From positions 124,001-188,000 of the forward strand of contig CANLWS010000009.1 in the NCBI GenBank assembly GCA_947494925.1: a stretch of DNA of 64,000 bases, given 5' to 3'. The number at the start of each line of letters is the position of its first letter. Position 1 is the first letter of the stretch. The position numbers and the translations under genes are program-made. Below the pieces are notes generated by a model. That model had not been told where the DNA came from. It did not search any database and was given only the letters and a program-made list of their open reading frames with translations. Of this stretch, positions 55,627 through 64,000 are shown piece by piece. This stretch comes from an uncultured Alteromonadaceae bacterium (GTDB lineage: Bacteria; Pseudomonadota; Gammaproteobacteria; Enterobacterales; Alteromonadaceae).

Positions 55627-56490
55627 ATGCTGGATGACCCTATGGAGCGGATAGTAAAAAAACGAAAAACTGAACCCGTTCTGTCAACAATCCTTTCAGT
55701 AACCTTGCTGGTTTTCTTGATTGGATGTACTTCTCGTCCAAATCCTGCACCTGTCGTTGAGCTTTATAAGGGTAAAAGTTATCTGGATTTCGAGAAAGAT
55801 GCTTTTGAAGAAAAAAAATATATTGTTAAAAAAGGGGATACGTTATTCGCAATTGCCTGGTTTACCGGCAATGATTACCGTGATCTTGCTCGCATCAATA
55901 AGATTTCCAAGCCTTATGCCATCTACCCTGGGCAAGAATTACTGCTTAAAAAAACAGCACCTGTCACTATAGCCAGGTCGAAAAACCCTCCTGGTCAGAC
56001 CACAAAAAATAAAGCAAATCAGACAGTTGACCGGCCCAAAAAGCAGGCGTATGGTGAACCTAAGAACGACGTAAAAAGCCCTGTTGAGGGCAGTAAAAGC
56101 AGTGAGTTTCCAGACCGAGTTACGCGGTGGATCTGGCCGGCCAATGGAAAAATTATAGGTAGTTTTTCTACTCAGGAATTAGGCAATAAAGGGATCGATA
56201 TCAGCGGTAAACGGGGTGACAAAATTGTCGCTGCCGCGAGTGGCAAGGTAGTTTATACGGGAAATGCATTACGTGGTTACGGACAGTTAGTGATTGTTAA
56301 GCACTCGGAATCCTTTCTAAGCGCCTACGCGCATAATGAGAAAATTCTGGTGACTGAACAGCAATGGGTTAATGCGGGGCAACCAATAGCCTCCATGGGA
56401 AATAGTGGGACGAATAACGTCAAACTTCATTTTGAAGTTAGGTACAAGGGCAAGTCTGTTGACCCTTTGCGCTATCTACCAAAACTATAA
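55627..56490 (+). CDS. nlpD: murein hydrolase activator NlpD
   Basis: A 287-residue outer-membrane lipoprotein that activates the septal amidase AmiC. A lipoprotein signal ends at LVFLIGC (Cys near 33), followed by a LysM domain (about 63-106) and a C-terminal M23/LytM domain. The metal site is degenerate: the usual His of the first motif is Asn (LGNKGIDIS) and the HxH is KLH, as in E. coli NlpD, so it is an activator, not a peptidase. The main rpoS promoter of gammaproteobacteria lies inside nlpD and may do so here. Confidence 0.94.
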   Translation: MLDDPMERIVKKRKTEPVLSTILSVTLLVFLIGCTSRPNPAPVVELYKGKSYLDFEKDAFEEKKYIVKKGDTLFAIAWFTGNDYRDLARINKISKPYAIYPGQELLLKKTAPVTIARSKNPPGQTTKNKANQTVDRPKKQAYGEPKNDVKSPVEGSKSSEFPDRVTRWIWPANGKIIGSFSTQELGNKGIDISGKRGDKIVAAASGKVVYTGNALRGYGQLVIVKHSESFLSAYAHNEKILVTEQQWVNAGQPIASMGNSGTNNVKLHFEVRYKGKSVDPLRYLPKL

Positions 56491-56561
56491 TAACAATAAA
56501 TAATAATTAGAAAGTACAAGGGGAGATCCGAAAAAACTTATACCTTGCAGGAGATGCAGTC

Positions 56562-57545
56562 ATGGGCCAAGAAAAAACCGTTGCTGTGGAAGTGTCCACT
56601 ACCAATGACTTTGACAATGCCATCGATGAAGAACTAGAAGAAATTGAAGCAGATACAGTAGACCCGATAGAAGAAATTCTGGCGGGCCAGGAAGAACTTC
56701 AGAAAAACCTTGATGCCACACAACTCTATTTAGGTGAAATTGGCTTTTCACCACTCTTATCCGCCGAAGAAGAAGTCTACTTTGCCAGGCGCGCGCTTAA
56801 AGGCGACGAAGCCTCCCGAAAACGAATGATTGTCAGCAACCTCAGATTGGTCGTCAAAATTGCGCGTCGCTACAATAATCGTGGTTTGGCCTTACTGGAC
56901 TTAATCGAGGAAGGAAATCTTGGATTGATTCGGGCAGTTGAGAAATTTGACCCTGAACGTGGATTCCGGTTTTCTACCTATGCTACCTGGTGGATCAGGC
57001 AAACCATTGAACGAGCAATAATGAATCAGACTCGAACGATTCGATTACCCATTCATGTAGTAAAAGAACTCAACGTCTACCTTCGTGCAGCACGGGAACT
57101 TGCCCAAAAACTCGATCATGAGCCTACAGCAGAAGAAATTGCTGAAGCCCTGGAAAGACCGGTGGAAGATGTCAGCAAAATGTTGCGGCTGAACGAAAGA
57201 ATAACCTCAGTGGATACTCCAATCGGTAGTGAAAATGATAAAGCACTGCTGGATATTATCGCAGATGAAAAAGGTCACGGACCAGAAGAAGACTTACAAG
57301 ACAAAGATATAAAAAGCAGTATTGTCAGGTGGCTTCAGGAACTCAATCCTAAACAAAGAGAAGTACTTGCTCGTCGATTTGGTTTAATGGGCTACGAACC
57401 TTCAACTTTGGAAGATGTTGGTGCTGAAATTGGACTAACCCGTGAACGGGTCAGACAAATTCAGGTTGAAGCATTGCGTCGTTTACGAGATATGCTTGGC
57501 CACCAAGGTCTTAATCTGGAAGCACTATTTAATAAAGCGCTCTGA
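56562..57545 (+). CDS. rpoS: stationary-phase sigma factor RpoS
   Basis: A 327-residue general stress sigma factor. It has an acidic N-terminal region 1, region 1.2 with [19 protein letters not shown], region 2 with [17 protein letters not shown] and the [15 protein letters not shown] block, region 3, and region 4.2 with [30 protein letters not shown] precedes the ATG. It follows nlpD by 71 bp, the conserved context. No clear antisense-sRNA leader was identified in this short gap. Confidence 0.96.
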   Translation: MGQEKTVAVEVSTTNDFDNAIDEELEEIEADTVDPIEEILAGQEELQKNLDATQLYLGEIGFSPLLSAEEEVYFARRALKGDEASRKRMIVSNLRLVVKIARRYNNRGLALLDLIEEGNLGLIRAVEKFDPERGFRFSTYATWWIRQTIERAIMNQTRTIRLPIHVVKELNVYLRAARELAQKLDHEPTAEEIAEALERPVEDVSKMLRLNERITSVDTPIGSENDKALLDIIADEKGHGPEEDLQDKDIKSSIVRWLQELNPKQREVLARRFGLMGYEPSTLEDVGAEIGLTRERVRQIQVEALRRLRDMLGHQGLNLEALFNKAL

Positions 57546-57573
57546 GCGCCCCGTGCTGGGATTAACTGTTTAA

Positions 57574-57602
57574 GCAGACATCTGTGAGATCCAGATGTCT
57601 GC
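57574..57602. terminator. hairpin between convergent rpoS and tpx
   Basis: GCAGACATCTG (57574-57584) and CAGATGTCTGC (57592-57602) form a perfect 11-bp stem with a 7-nt loop, directly between the two stop codons. Neither flank has a strong T-tract. It probably ends or protects both transcripts. Confidence 0.6.
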
Positions 57603-57633
57603 CAGCTCTACTCAACAGCAGGCCTCGTTACGA

Positions 57634-58128
57634 CTACAGTGCAGCCAATGCAGCTTCGTAATTAGGTTCATCCACCGTTTCGGCGACTTGTTCTTTGTAT
57701 AATACCTTTCCGTTTTCATCAATGACGACCACAGATCTAGATAGTAACCCAGCCAGCGGTCCGTTACTGAAACTGACGCCATAGTCAGCGCCGAAACTGC
57801 CCCTAAAACTTGACCCAGTTCCAACATTCTCTATCCCTTCAGCGCCGCAGAATCTCGCAGCCGCAAAGGGTAAGTCTGCAGAGACACATAAGATTTTTGT
57901 ATTGTCCAGATTGGCGGCCTTTTCATTAAATGTCCTTACTGACATGGCACAGGTGCCCGTGTCTACAGAAGGGAAAATATTGAGCACTAATCGATGACCA
58001 GAAAAATCGCTTAATGTAGTAACAGATAGATCGGTTTTAACCAGTTCAAAATCGGGTGCGGAAGATCCGACTGCAGGCAGTTCGCCCACGGTATCAAACG
58101 GATTGCCTTGTAAAGTAACAGTAGCCAT
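57634..58128 (-). CDS. tpx: thiol peroxidase Tpx
   Basis: A 164-residue atypical 2-Cys peroxiredoxin that reduces peroxides, particularly lipid peroxides, with thioredoxin. Peroxidatic Cys60 is in DTGTCAMSVR and resolving Cys94 in ARFCGAEG. The length is normal for Tpx. It is convergent with rpoS and divergent from the unknown membrane protein gene upstream. Confidence 0.94.
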   Translation of the reverse strand: MATVTLQGNPFDTVGELPAVGSSAPDFELVKTDLSVTTLSDFSGHRLVLNIFPSVDTGTCAMSVRTFNEKAANLDNTKILCVSADLPFAAARFCGAEGIENVGTGSSFRGSFGADYGVSFSNGPLAGLLSRSVVVIDENGKVLYKEQVAETVDEPNYEAALAAL

Positions 58129-58323
58129 GTAAATTGTTCTCCAAAAATTGACAGGTTATGAATATTGAATGACAAGTGTAGTTAACAATGATTCTGATAA
58201 CTAGTTCCATGCATACTATAAACGCCATAAGACCTTAGAAGGTTGCAAACTTCTGGCTTTTGAAATGACCAGAGCGTTAGTATGGTCTATTGCAATTATA
58301 TCCTTCACTATCAGGTTGAAACG

Positions 58324-58842
58324 ATGTCTTCTAGAATGCGCTTGCTTTGGTCAGCATTAGTATCCTTTGTATTTTATTTTGGCTGGTCTTATTGGGCCAA
58401 CAGTATGGCTACCGATGACCAGGCCTTAGTACTGAGGTCTGCGATAGTTCAAGGGACCCTGAGCGGATCTATTACCCTTGGGTTTACATTTATACTCGAG
58501 CATGTGGTTAAACGGTTCGGCGGAAACTGTTTCTCGTTGGTTTTTGTAGTGCCGGTTTTATGCTCAGTACACTCAAGAACCAACCATAACATTGCGATAT
58601 TCAATACCTTTAACTCAGCATTGGATTTGTCCGCCAAATTTATGCGCGGCACTTGTGTGCCCGGCACCATGCTCGCCCCATTGCTGCCATTGATGGTGCA
58701 ATCCAGCTTGACTATTGGGGTTAATATCCTCAATCAAACGCCAAATCTGTGGTTAACCGTTGCCCCAAGTATCTTCTTCACCGGAGTATACGGATATGTG
58801 TATACCTACACTCTGCTGAGCGATCGCGAACAAGCAGCCTGA
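58324..58842 (+). CDS. integral membrane protein of unknown function
   Basis: A 172-residue protein from the ATG at 58324, with CAGGTTGAAACG upstream; an earlier in-frame start at 58282 is less likely. It has about four hydrophobic helices (LLWSALVSFVFYFGWSYWA, then IVQGTLSGSITLGFTFILEHV, then two more) and a Cys/Asn-rich loop (CSVHSRTNHNIAIFNTFNSA). The closing loop before the C-terminus is basic. I do not recognise a family. The stop is 2 bp from the convergent folA stop. Confidence 0.6.
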   Translation: MSSRMRLLWSALVSFVFYFGWSYWANSMATDDQALVLRSAIVQGTLSGSITLGFTFILEHVVKRFGGNCFSLVFVVPVLCSVHSRTNHNIAIFNTFNSALDLSAKFMRGTCVPGTMLAPLLPLMVQSSLTIGVNILNQTPNLWLTVAPSIFFTGVYGYVYTYTLLSDREQAA

Positions 58843-58844
58843 CT

Positions 58845-59351
58845 TCAACGTTCCAGCATGATAAAGGAATACTCGTAAGGATTTTTATCATTTTTACTGT
58901 GATGTTCGCGCTCTAACTCATGCCAATCAGACACTTTACGGTAGTCGGGGAAGTAAGTGTCACCACTAACTTCCAATTCAATTTCGGTGAGATAGAGGCG
59001 ATTACAATAAGGCAGAAAATGCTGATAGACAGTGCCTCCACCAATGATCATAACTTCTTCGGTATTTTGCTCTTTTGCAAGATCGATGGCCTGTTCACAA
59101 CTCTTCACGACAGCCGCATCTTCCAGCTTGAATTCCGTGTCTCGCGTGACAACTATATTTAACCTGCCTGGAAGGGCTCGACCGATAGACTGATAGGTTT
59201 TGCGCCCCATGATAATGGGTTTACCCATAGTAACTTTTTTAAAGTGAGCAAGGTCAGCGGGCAGATGCCAAGGCATATCATTGTCTGCACCGATAACCCT
59301 GTCTTTTGCCATCGCGGCAATCATGGATACTAGCATGTGAGGTTTGTTCAA
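58845..59351 (-). CDS. folA: dihydrofolate reductase FolA
   Basis: Reduces dihydrofolate to tetrahydrofolate, regenerating what ThyA consumes. It has 168 residues; the active-site MPWHLPADLAHFK has its catalytic Asp near 33, and IMGRKTYQSIG and the NADPH loop IIGGGTVYQHFLP follow. The length is normal for a chromosomal FolA. It is convergent with the unknown membrane protein gene and lies 42 bp upstream of the ABC permease stop. Confidence 0.95.
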   Translation of the reverse strand: MNKPHMLVSMIAAMAKDRVIGADNDMPWHLPADLAHFKKVTMGKPIIMGRKTYQSIGRALPGRLNIVVTRDTEFKLEDAAVVKSCEQAIDLAKEQNTEEVMIIGGGTVYQHFLPYCNRLYLTEIELEVSGDTYFPDYRKVSDWHELEREHHSKNDKNPYEYSFIMLER

Positions 59352-59393
59352 TGTGTTAGTTTAAAATTAGCTCGTATACTGGGACTTGAGTAT

Positions 59394-60236
59394 CTAAAAA
59401 TCAATGGCCCTGATCCCCATCAGGCAAAACAAAATTAACGGCAAAGCAATGGCAATTAAGGGAAACGCGCACATTGTAAATCTGAAAATAAACCTTTGAC
59501 GCAGATAATATTGATTGGATATGGAATGAAAGAACAAAGCATCTTGGGAAAAACGATTACTCATCAGAAAATATAGCCGATAACAAATTGGCAAGGTAAC
59601 GAGACTCGCCAGACCGATAATTACCAGCAGCATTGTCAGGCTCAATGCCAGTGTGGAAAGCAATGAAACAATCAGCAAGGTCACTACAAACATCAGAACC
59701 AGCAATCTCGCCTGATTGAGCGCTGATAAGATAAAAAATGCCGAGCTTACCAACTGATCTTTGCGTTCAGATTGTTCAAAACGGTTAAATTTGTAATTTG
59801 TCAGCCAGAAAACCCATATCAATTGAGATCCCACAAGCATCAAGACTCTGGCAACAATCTCCATCTGGATCTCAACTTTTGTCAGCCCAGCTGCCAGAAC
59901 AAAGAAAACGGGTATACAAAATTTAATCGAGCCAACATAGTAGTGCCTGAAAAAAGTGGAACGGCCAAAAACCGATATTGCCCAAAAGAAATAGCGTTGA
60001 CTTAAGATACTTTGGTAAAGGCTGGTGCAAATCCAAGTTAGCCCTGTTACGAGCGATAAGGTAATAACAAAAGATGGACTCAGCATCTGTGAAGTCAACA
60101 GCAAATAACCCGGCAGCGGAGCGTACATAACCAGCAACGGCGACAGTAATACTACAAAGAGCAAAACTGAACGAACAATAAATTTATTATTATCTTTGTA
60201 CAGTTCAACAAGCTTTTTTTCGACTAGTTGATACAT
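59394..60236 (-). CDS. membrane subunit of a minimal ABC transporter
   Basis: A 280-residue membrane protein with about six or seven hydrophobic helices (VRSVLLFVVLLSPLLVMYA, FVITLSLVTGLTWICTSLY, SLLSTLALSLTMLLVIIGLA and others). It has no recognised periplasmic domain. Its start overlaps the ATPase gene end by 13 bp, so it is translationally coupled and should be the permease of that ATPase. I do not recognise the family; ABC-2-like heme or lipid exporters are possible. Confidence 0.65.
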   Translation of the reverse strand: MYQLVEKKLVELYKDNNKFIVRSVLLFVVLLSPLLVMYAPLPGYLLLTSQMLSPSFVITLSLVTGLTWICTSLYQSILSQRYFFWAISVFGRSTFFRHYYVGSIKFCIPVFFVLAAGLTKVEIQMEIVARVLMLVGSQLIWVFWLTNYKFNRFEQSERKDQLVSSAFFILSALNQARLLVLMFVVTLLIVSLLSTLALSLTMLLVIIGLASLVTLPICYRLYFLMSNRFSQDALFFHSISNQYYLRQRFIFRFTMCAFPLIAIALPLILFCLMGIRAIDF

Positions 60237-60811
60237 ACCAGTGCATCCTGAATAGCCAGTATGGTGAACGCAGAGTGCTCAATTTGTCCGGCGTGATCAA
60301 CCAGAATTAACGATCTTTGCTCGGCAATGATCAGGGACTTAACTTGCTTCATTGCCGCTGCGTCCAAACCATTGAATGGTTCATCCAGAAGCAACCAACT
60401 GGCATTACTGGAAAATGCCGACACCAAACGAAGTTTTTGCAAGGTACCAGTGGATAAGTTTTTGACTTCAGTATTCAGGTATTCCTGCAAAGCAAATTCA
60501 GCAAGTAAAGTGTCGACTCTTTTTGAGTCAAGGTTTCCATGCTGAATATACAATAACAATATTTGTGAGAGTGTCAGGACCGGAGGATACTCGATCCCGT
60601 CTGACGCCAAGAATGCACGGTCATGGTCAGATGAAAAAACAATCTGCCCAGAATTGGGGGTTTCCAGGCCGGCTAACAATCTGAGAAGGGTGGATTTACC
60701 CGAGGCATTTCGACCGCCCAGCAAATATTTGCCAGGCGGAATGTCAAGGCTGACATTATTTAAAAGTACTTGGTCTTTATAACGCTTGTTGAGGTTCTCT
60801 AAAGTAAGCAT
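60224..60811 (-). CDS. ABC transporter ATP-binding protein, small
   Basis: A 195-residue ATPase. Walker A is GRNASGKST near 33-41 (Arg-Asn-Ala in place of the common Pro-Asn-Gly), the signature LSTGTLQKLRL is near 119-129, and Walker B is WLLLDEP near 139-145. It is short, with no C-terminal extension, like CcmA-type ATPases. It is coupled to the downstream permease gene by a 13-bp overlap. The substrate is unknown. Confidence 0.85.
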   Translation of the reverse strand: MLTLENLNKRYKDQVLLNNVSLDIPPGKYLLGGRNASGKSTLLRLLAGLETPNSGQIVFSSDHDRAFLASDGIEYPPVLTLSQILLLYIQHGNLDSKRVDTLLAEFALQEYLNTEVKNLSTGTLQKLRLVSAFSSNASWLLLDEPFNGLDAAAMKQVKSLIIAEQRSLILVDHAGQIEHSAFTILAIQDALVCIN

Positions 60812-60933
60812 CTGAGTTACACAACTTCCAACTGAGTGAGATTAACAATTCAATTGTGTGGAATGTAACTTAACATAACCATTGAAAACAGATTTCACTT
60901 TCCAATCATTCCTTGTCATCTCAAGTTAAAACT

Positions 60934-62103
<1,170 letters not shown>

Positions 62104-62124
62104 TTACCTCGAAAAACCAAAAAA

Positions 62125-62205
62125 CCAAGGGGTCAGAGTCATTGATTCTAGACTACCCCGATAACGCTGGTCGAGTAATTAATAAAATCAATGACTTTGA
62201 CCTCG
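62125..62205. repeat. REP/MITE-like inverted repeat between obg and rpmA
   Basis: The left arm GGTCAGAGTCATTGATT (62131-62147) and right arm AATCAATGACTTTGACC (62186-62202) are inverted copies matching at 16 of 17 positions, separated by 38 bp. CCAAGG extends the left side. GGGGTCAGAGTC-type ends are associated in my memory with IS200-like REP-associated transposase (RAYT) elements, so this is probably a non-autonomous remnant. There is no transposase nearby. Confidence 0.55.
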
Positions 62206-62223
62206 TTTATATTTTGCTTGCAA

Positions 62224-62252
62224 TAAAAAACCCCGCAAGTGCGGGGCTTTTT
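62224..62252 (-). terminator. strong terminator downstream of rpmA
   Basis: CCCCGC (62231-62236) and GCGGGG (62241-62246) form the stem with loop AAGT. On the minus strand it is followed by GTTTTTTATTG. On the plus strand CTTTTT follows, so it could work both ways. It lies about 20 bp after the rpmA stop and probably separates rplU-rpmA from obg. Confidence 0.9.
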
Positions 62253-62273
62253 CAAATGCGATAACCTGTTTGC

Positions 62274-62531
62274 TTATTCAGCAACGATGCTCACGAATTT
62301 GCGGTTTTTAGGACCTTTAACTTCGAATTGCACTTTGCCATCTGACAATGCAAATAAAGTGTGGTCTTTACCAATACCCATGTTGTCGCCAGGGTGGAAA
62401 CGTGTTCCACGTTGACGAACAACGATATTGCCCGCTAAAACTGACTCACCACCGAAACGCTTAACACCTAAACGTTTACTTTCTGAGTCACGACCGTTAC
62501 GAGTACTACCACCCGCCTTTTTATGTGCCAT
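62274..62531 (-). CDS. rpmA: 50S ribosomal protein L27
   Basis: An 85-residue ribosomal protein whose N-terminus reaches the peptidyl transferase centre. [20 protein letters not shown] and [15 protein letters not shown] are the L27 signatures. The N-terminus has no cleavable extension, as in proteobacteria. It follows rplU by 15 bp in the same operon. Confidence 0.97.
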   Translation of the reverse strand: MAHKKAGGSTRNGRDSESKRLGVKRFGGESVLAGNIVVRQRGTRFHPGDNMGIGKDHTLFALSDGKVQFEVKGPKNRKFVSIVAE

Positions 62532-62546
62532 CTGTCCGTACTCCTA

Positions 62547-62858
62547 TTAAGCGTTAATGCCAGTGATTTTCACTTCCGTGAACCACTGACGGTGACCCAT
62601 TTGCTTACGAGAATGCTTACGACGACGGAACTTGACGATTTTAATCTTTTCGCCACGACCGTGTGTAACCACTTCAGCAGTAACTTTACCGCCATCTACG
62701 TAAGGGGTGCCGATTTTAATATCGTCACCATTACTAACCATCAAGATATTATCGAATTCAACAGTCTCGCCTGGTGCGACTTCGATTTTCTCAAGACGAA
62801 CGGTTTGGCCTTCGGCCACACGGTGTTGTTTACCACCACTTTGGAAAACCGCGTACAT
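62547..62858 (-). CDS. rplU: 50S ribosomal protein L21
   Basis: A 103-residue ribosomal protein binding 23S rRNA. The ATG at 62858 gives the family start [14 protein letters not shown]; the longer frame to 62951 has no L21-like sequence and overlaps the promoter. The C-terminus [19 protein letters not shown] is typical. First gene of rplU-rpmA, with a clear promoter upstream. Confidence 0.97.
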   Translation of the reverse strand: MYAVFQSGGKQHRVAEGQTVRLEKIEVAPGETVEFDNILMVSNGDDIKIGTPYVDGGKVTAEVVTHGRGEKIKIVKFRRRKHSRKQMGHRQWFTEVKITGINA

Positions 62859-62910
62859 ATTTAACTCCGCTCTGCGTCCAATGACGCTAAAATTCAAAAA
62901 CAGGGCGCGG

Positions 62911-62939
62911 ATTGTACGTGAACTACTCAACCCTATCAA
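62911..62939 (-). promoter_or_regulatory. sigma-70 promoter of rplU-rpmA
   Basis: On the minus strand TTGATA (62939-62934) and TACAAT (62916-62911) are separated by exactly 17 bp, about 50 bp before the rplU ATG. A G/C-rich stretch follows the -10, as in growth-rate-controlled promoters. Confidence 0.7.
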
Positions 62940-63010
62940 GTCAAAATTCAAGTTTTTTTGATTAATTATCCAACAACTATGAAACCCGCCGGATTAATTT
63001 ACCGGGTTAA

Positions 63011-63039
63011 CTGGATACCCTGCGCGATTTCTGTAAAAT
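63011..63039 (+). promoter_or_regulatory. candidate promoter of ispB
   Basis: CTGGAT (63011-63016) and TAAAAT (63034-63039) are separated by 17 bp, with a TG near the -10 (TGTAAAAT). The start would be about 40 nt before the ispB ATG at 63085. The -35 is weak. Confidence 0.35.
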
Positions 63040-63084
63040 CGTCGCCATTCTATGCCCTGTATTAATGATTCTTTCGGTTCGAAA

Positions 63085-64000
63085 ATGGACATAACTAAAA
63101 TTCGTGCACTAGCTGAGCAAGACATGCAGTCGGTCAATGAGCTTATTCAAGAACAAGTCAGCTCAGACGTCGCACTGATCAATCAGCTTGGTTTCTACAT
63201 TGTCAATAGCGGTGGAAAGCGCCTGAGACCTCTTCTGACGGTCCTGGCGGCGCGTGCTGTTGGTATTAAAAATAACCAGCACCATACATTGGCGGCAATA
63301 ATTGAATTTATTCATACGGCCACACTGCTGCACGATGACGTAGTGGACGAGTCCACCATGCGCCGGGGGCGAGAAACCGCAAACGCTGTTTTTGGCAATC
63401 AGGCATCCGTGCTGGTTGGCGATTTTTTGTATACCCGCTCTTTTCAGATGATGGTCAGTCTTAAACGAATGCGGGTAATGGAAGTGCTTTCCGATGCAAC
63501 AAACGTTATTGCGGAGGGCGAAGTACTGCAATTAATGAATTGCAATGACCCAGACACCAGCGAAGCCAGCTATATGCAGGTCATTTACAGCAAAACTGCA
63601 CGATTGTTTGAGGCCGCAACTCTATTAGCTGCGATCCTGACTGACCAATCCGAAGAAATTGAACTGGCCATGCAGGATTATGGAAAATACCTGGGAACCG
63701 CATTCCAACTGGTCGACGATATTCTCGATTACGCTGCAGATGCTCAGGAAATGGGTAAAAACGTCGGAGATGACCTAGCCGAAGGTAAACCTACCTTACC
63801 TCTATTGTACGCCATGTGGCACGGTTCGGAAGATCAAGCCAAAATGATCAGGGATGCTATCGAGCATGGAAATGGTATGGAAAACCTGGAGGCTATTCTC
63901 ACGGCTATGGAGCAAACTGGCTCGCTCACTTATACCAAACAACAAGCTATCAAAGCTTCAAAGCAAGCCATTGCTGCACTGGCACCTTTACCTGAATCAG
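63085..64000 (+). CDS. ispB: octaprenyl diphosphate synthase IspB (3' end cut by the window)
   Basis: Builds the C40 isoprenoid side chain of quinones. Reading from the ATG at 63085 gives 305 residues to the window end, where E. coli IspB has about 323, so roughly 18 are missing. The two Asp-rich motifs are complete: DDVVD at 84-88 and DDILD at 211-215. GGKRLRP at 43-49 and KNVGDDLAEGKPTLPL are also present. An in-frame ATG at 63052 would add 11 residues, but 63085 matches the family start. It is divergent from rplU, the conserved arrangement. Confidence 0.95.
   Translation, partial: MDITKIRALAEQDMQSVNELIQEQVSSDVALINQLGFYIVNSGGKRLRPLLTVLAARAVGIKNNQHHTLAAIIEFIHTATLLHDDVVDESTMRRGRETANAVFGNQASVLVGDFLYTRSFQMMVSLKRMRVMEVLSDATNVIAEGEVLQLMNCNDPDTSEASYMQVIYSKTARLFEAATLLAAILTDQSEEIELAMQDYGKYLGTAFQLVDDILDYAADAQEMGKNVGDDLAEGKPTLPLLYAMWHGSEDQAKMIRDAIEHGNGMENLEAILTAMEQTGSLTYTKQQAIKASKQAIAALAPLPES

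Overview
The window is a chromosomal segment of a gammaproteobacterium, most likely a marine member of the Alteromonadales (Alteromonadaceae-like). This is inferred from gene content and order: rapA-rluA, rppH-ptsP-tauE/safE-lgt-thyA, ftsB-ispD-ispF-truD-surE-pcm-DUF368-nlpD-rpoS, and rplU-rpmA-obg divergent from ispB. A PrsT-type TPR lipoprotein of the PEP-CTERM/exosortase EPS system and several envelope DUF families common in this order support it. I saw no rRNA, tRNA, CRISPR array, intact insertion sequence or prophage. It reads as ordinary core genome with a few less-studied accessory modules.

Left part (1-20000): prsT with a clear sigma-70 promoter, RNA helicase deaD, siroheme synthase cysG, a transglutaminase-like secreted protein, a REC-GGDEF regulator, a PIN-PhoH ATPase divergent from rapA-rluA, a metaxin-like GST, a DUF3530 protein, a small unknown protein, an AmpG-like permease, and a two-gene operon pairing a REC-CheC response regulator with a PAS-like/GGDEF diguanylate cyclase.

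Middle part (20000-48000): the rppH-ptsP-tauE-lgt-thyA operon on the minus strand. Opposite it lie a YhhN lysoplasmalogenase, mutH and a DUF4174 protein. Then come an acetolactate-synthase-like/aldehyde dehydrogenase pair, YfhL ferredoxin, a secreted M24 peptidase, a seven-helix membrane AraC regulator downstream of the CYTH-CHAD triphosphatase ygiF, ygiM, and a bifunctional putA lacking the N-terminal DNA-binding domain. Next is a tightly packed GntR / ABC ATPase / large permease / S9 peptidase operon with a palindromic operator, and an ECF sigma factor with a membrane partner and a candidate ECF-type autoregulatory promoter.

Right part (48000-64000): a LysE exporter, the TIGR03546/TIGR03545 membrane pair, then a long plus-strand block from ftsB to rpoS in which several genes overlap by a few bases. 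It covers divisome, isoprenoid, tRNA modification, nucleotide and protein repair, lipid-carrier recycling, amidase activation and stationary-phase sigma functions. Beyond it are tpx, an unknown membrane protein, folA, a minimal two-gene ABC transporter, obg, rpmA, rplU and the 5' 94 percent or so of ispB, cut by the window end. An imperfect 17-bp inverted repeat of REP/MITE type lies between obg and rpmA.

The most interesting candidates are the GntR-ABC-peptidase operon, the ECF module, the REC-CheC/GGDEF operon, the membrane AraC regulator beside ygiF, and the REP-like repeat. None can be claimed as new without database searches.
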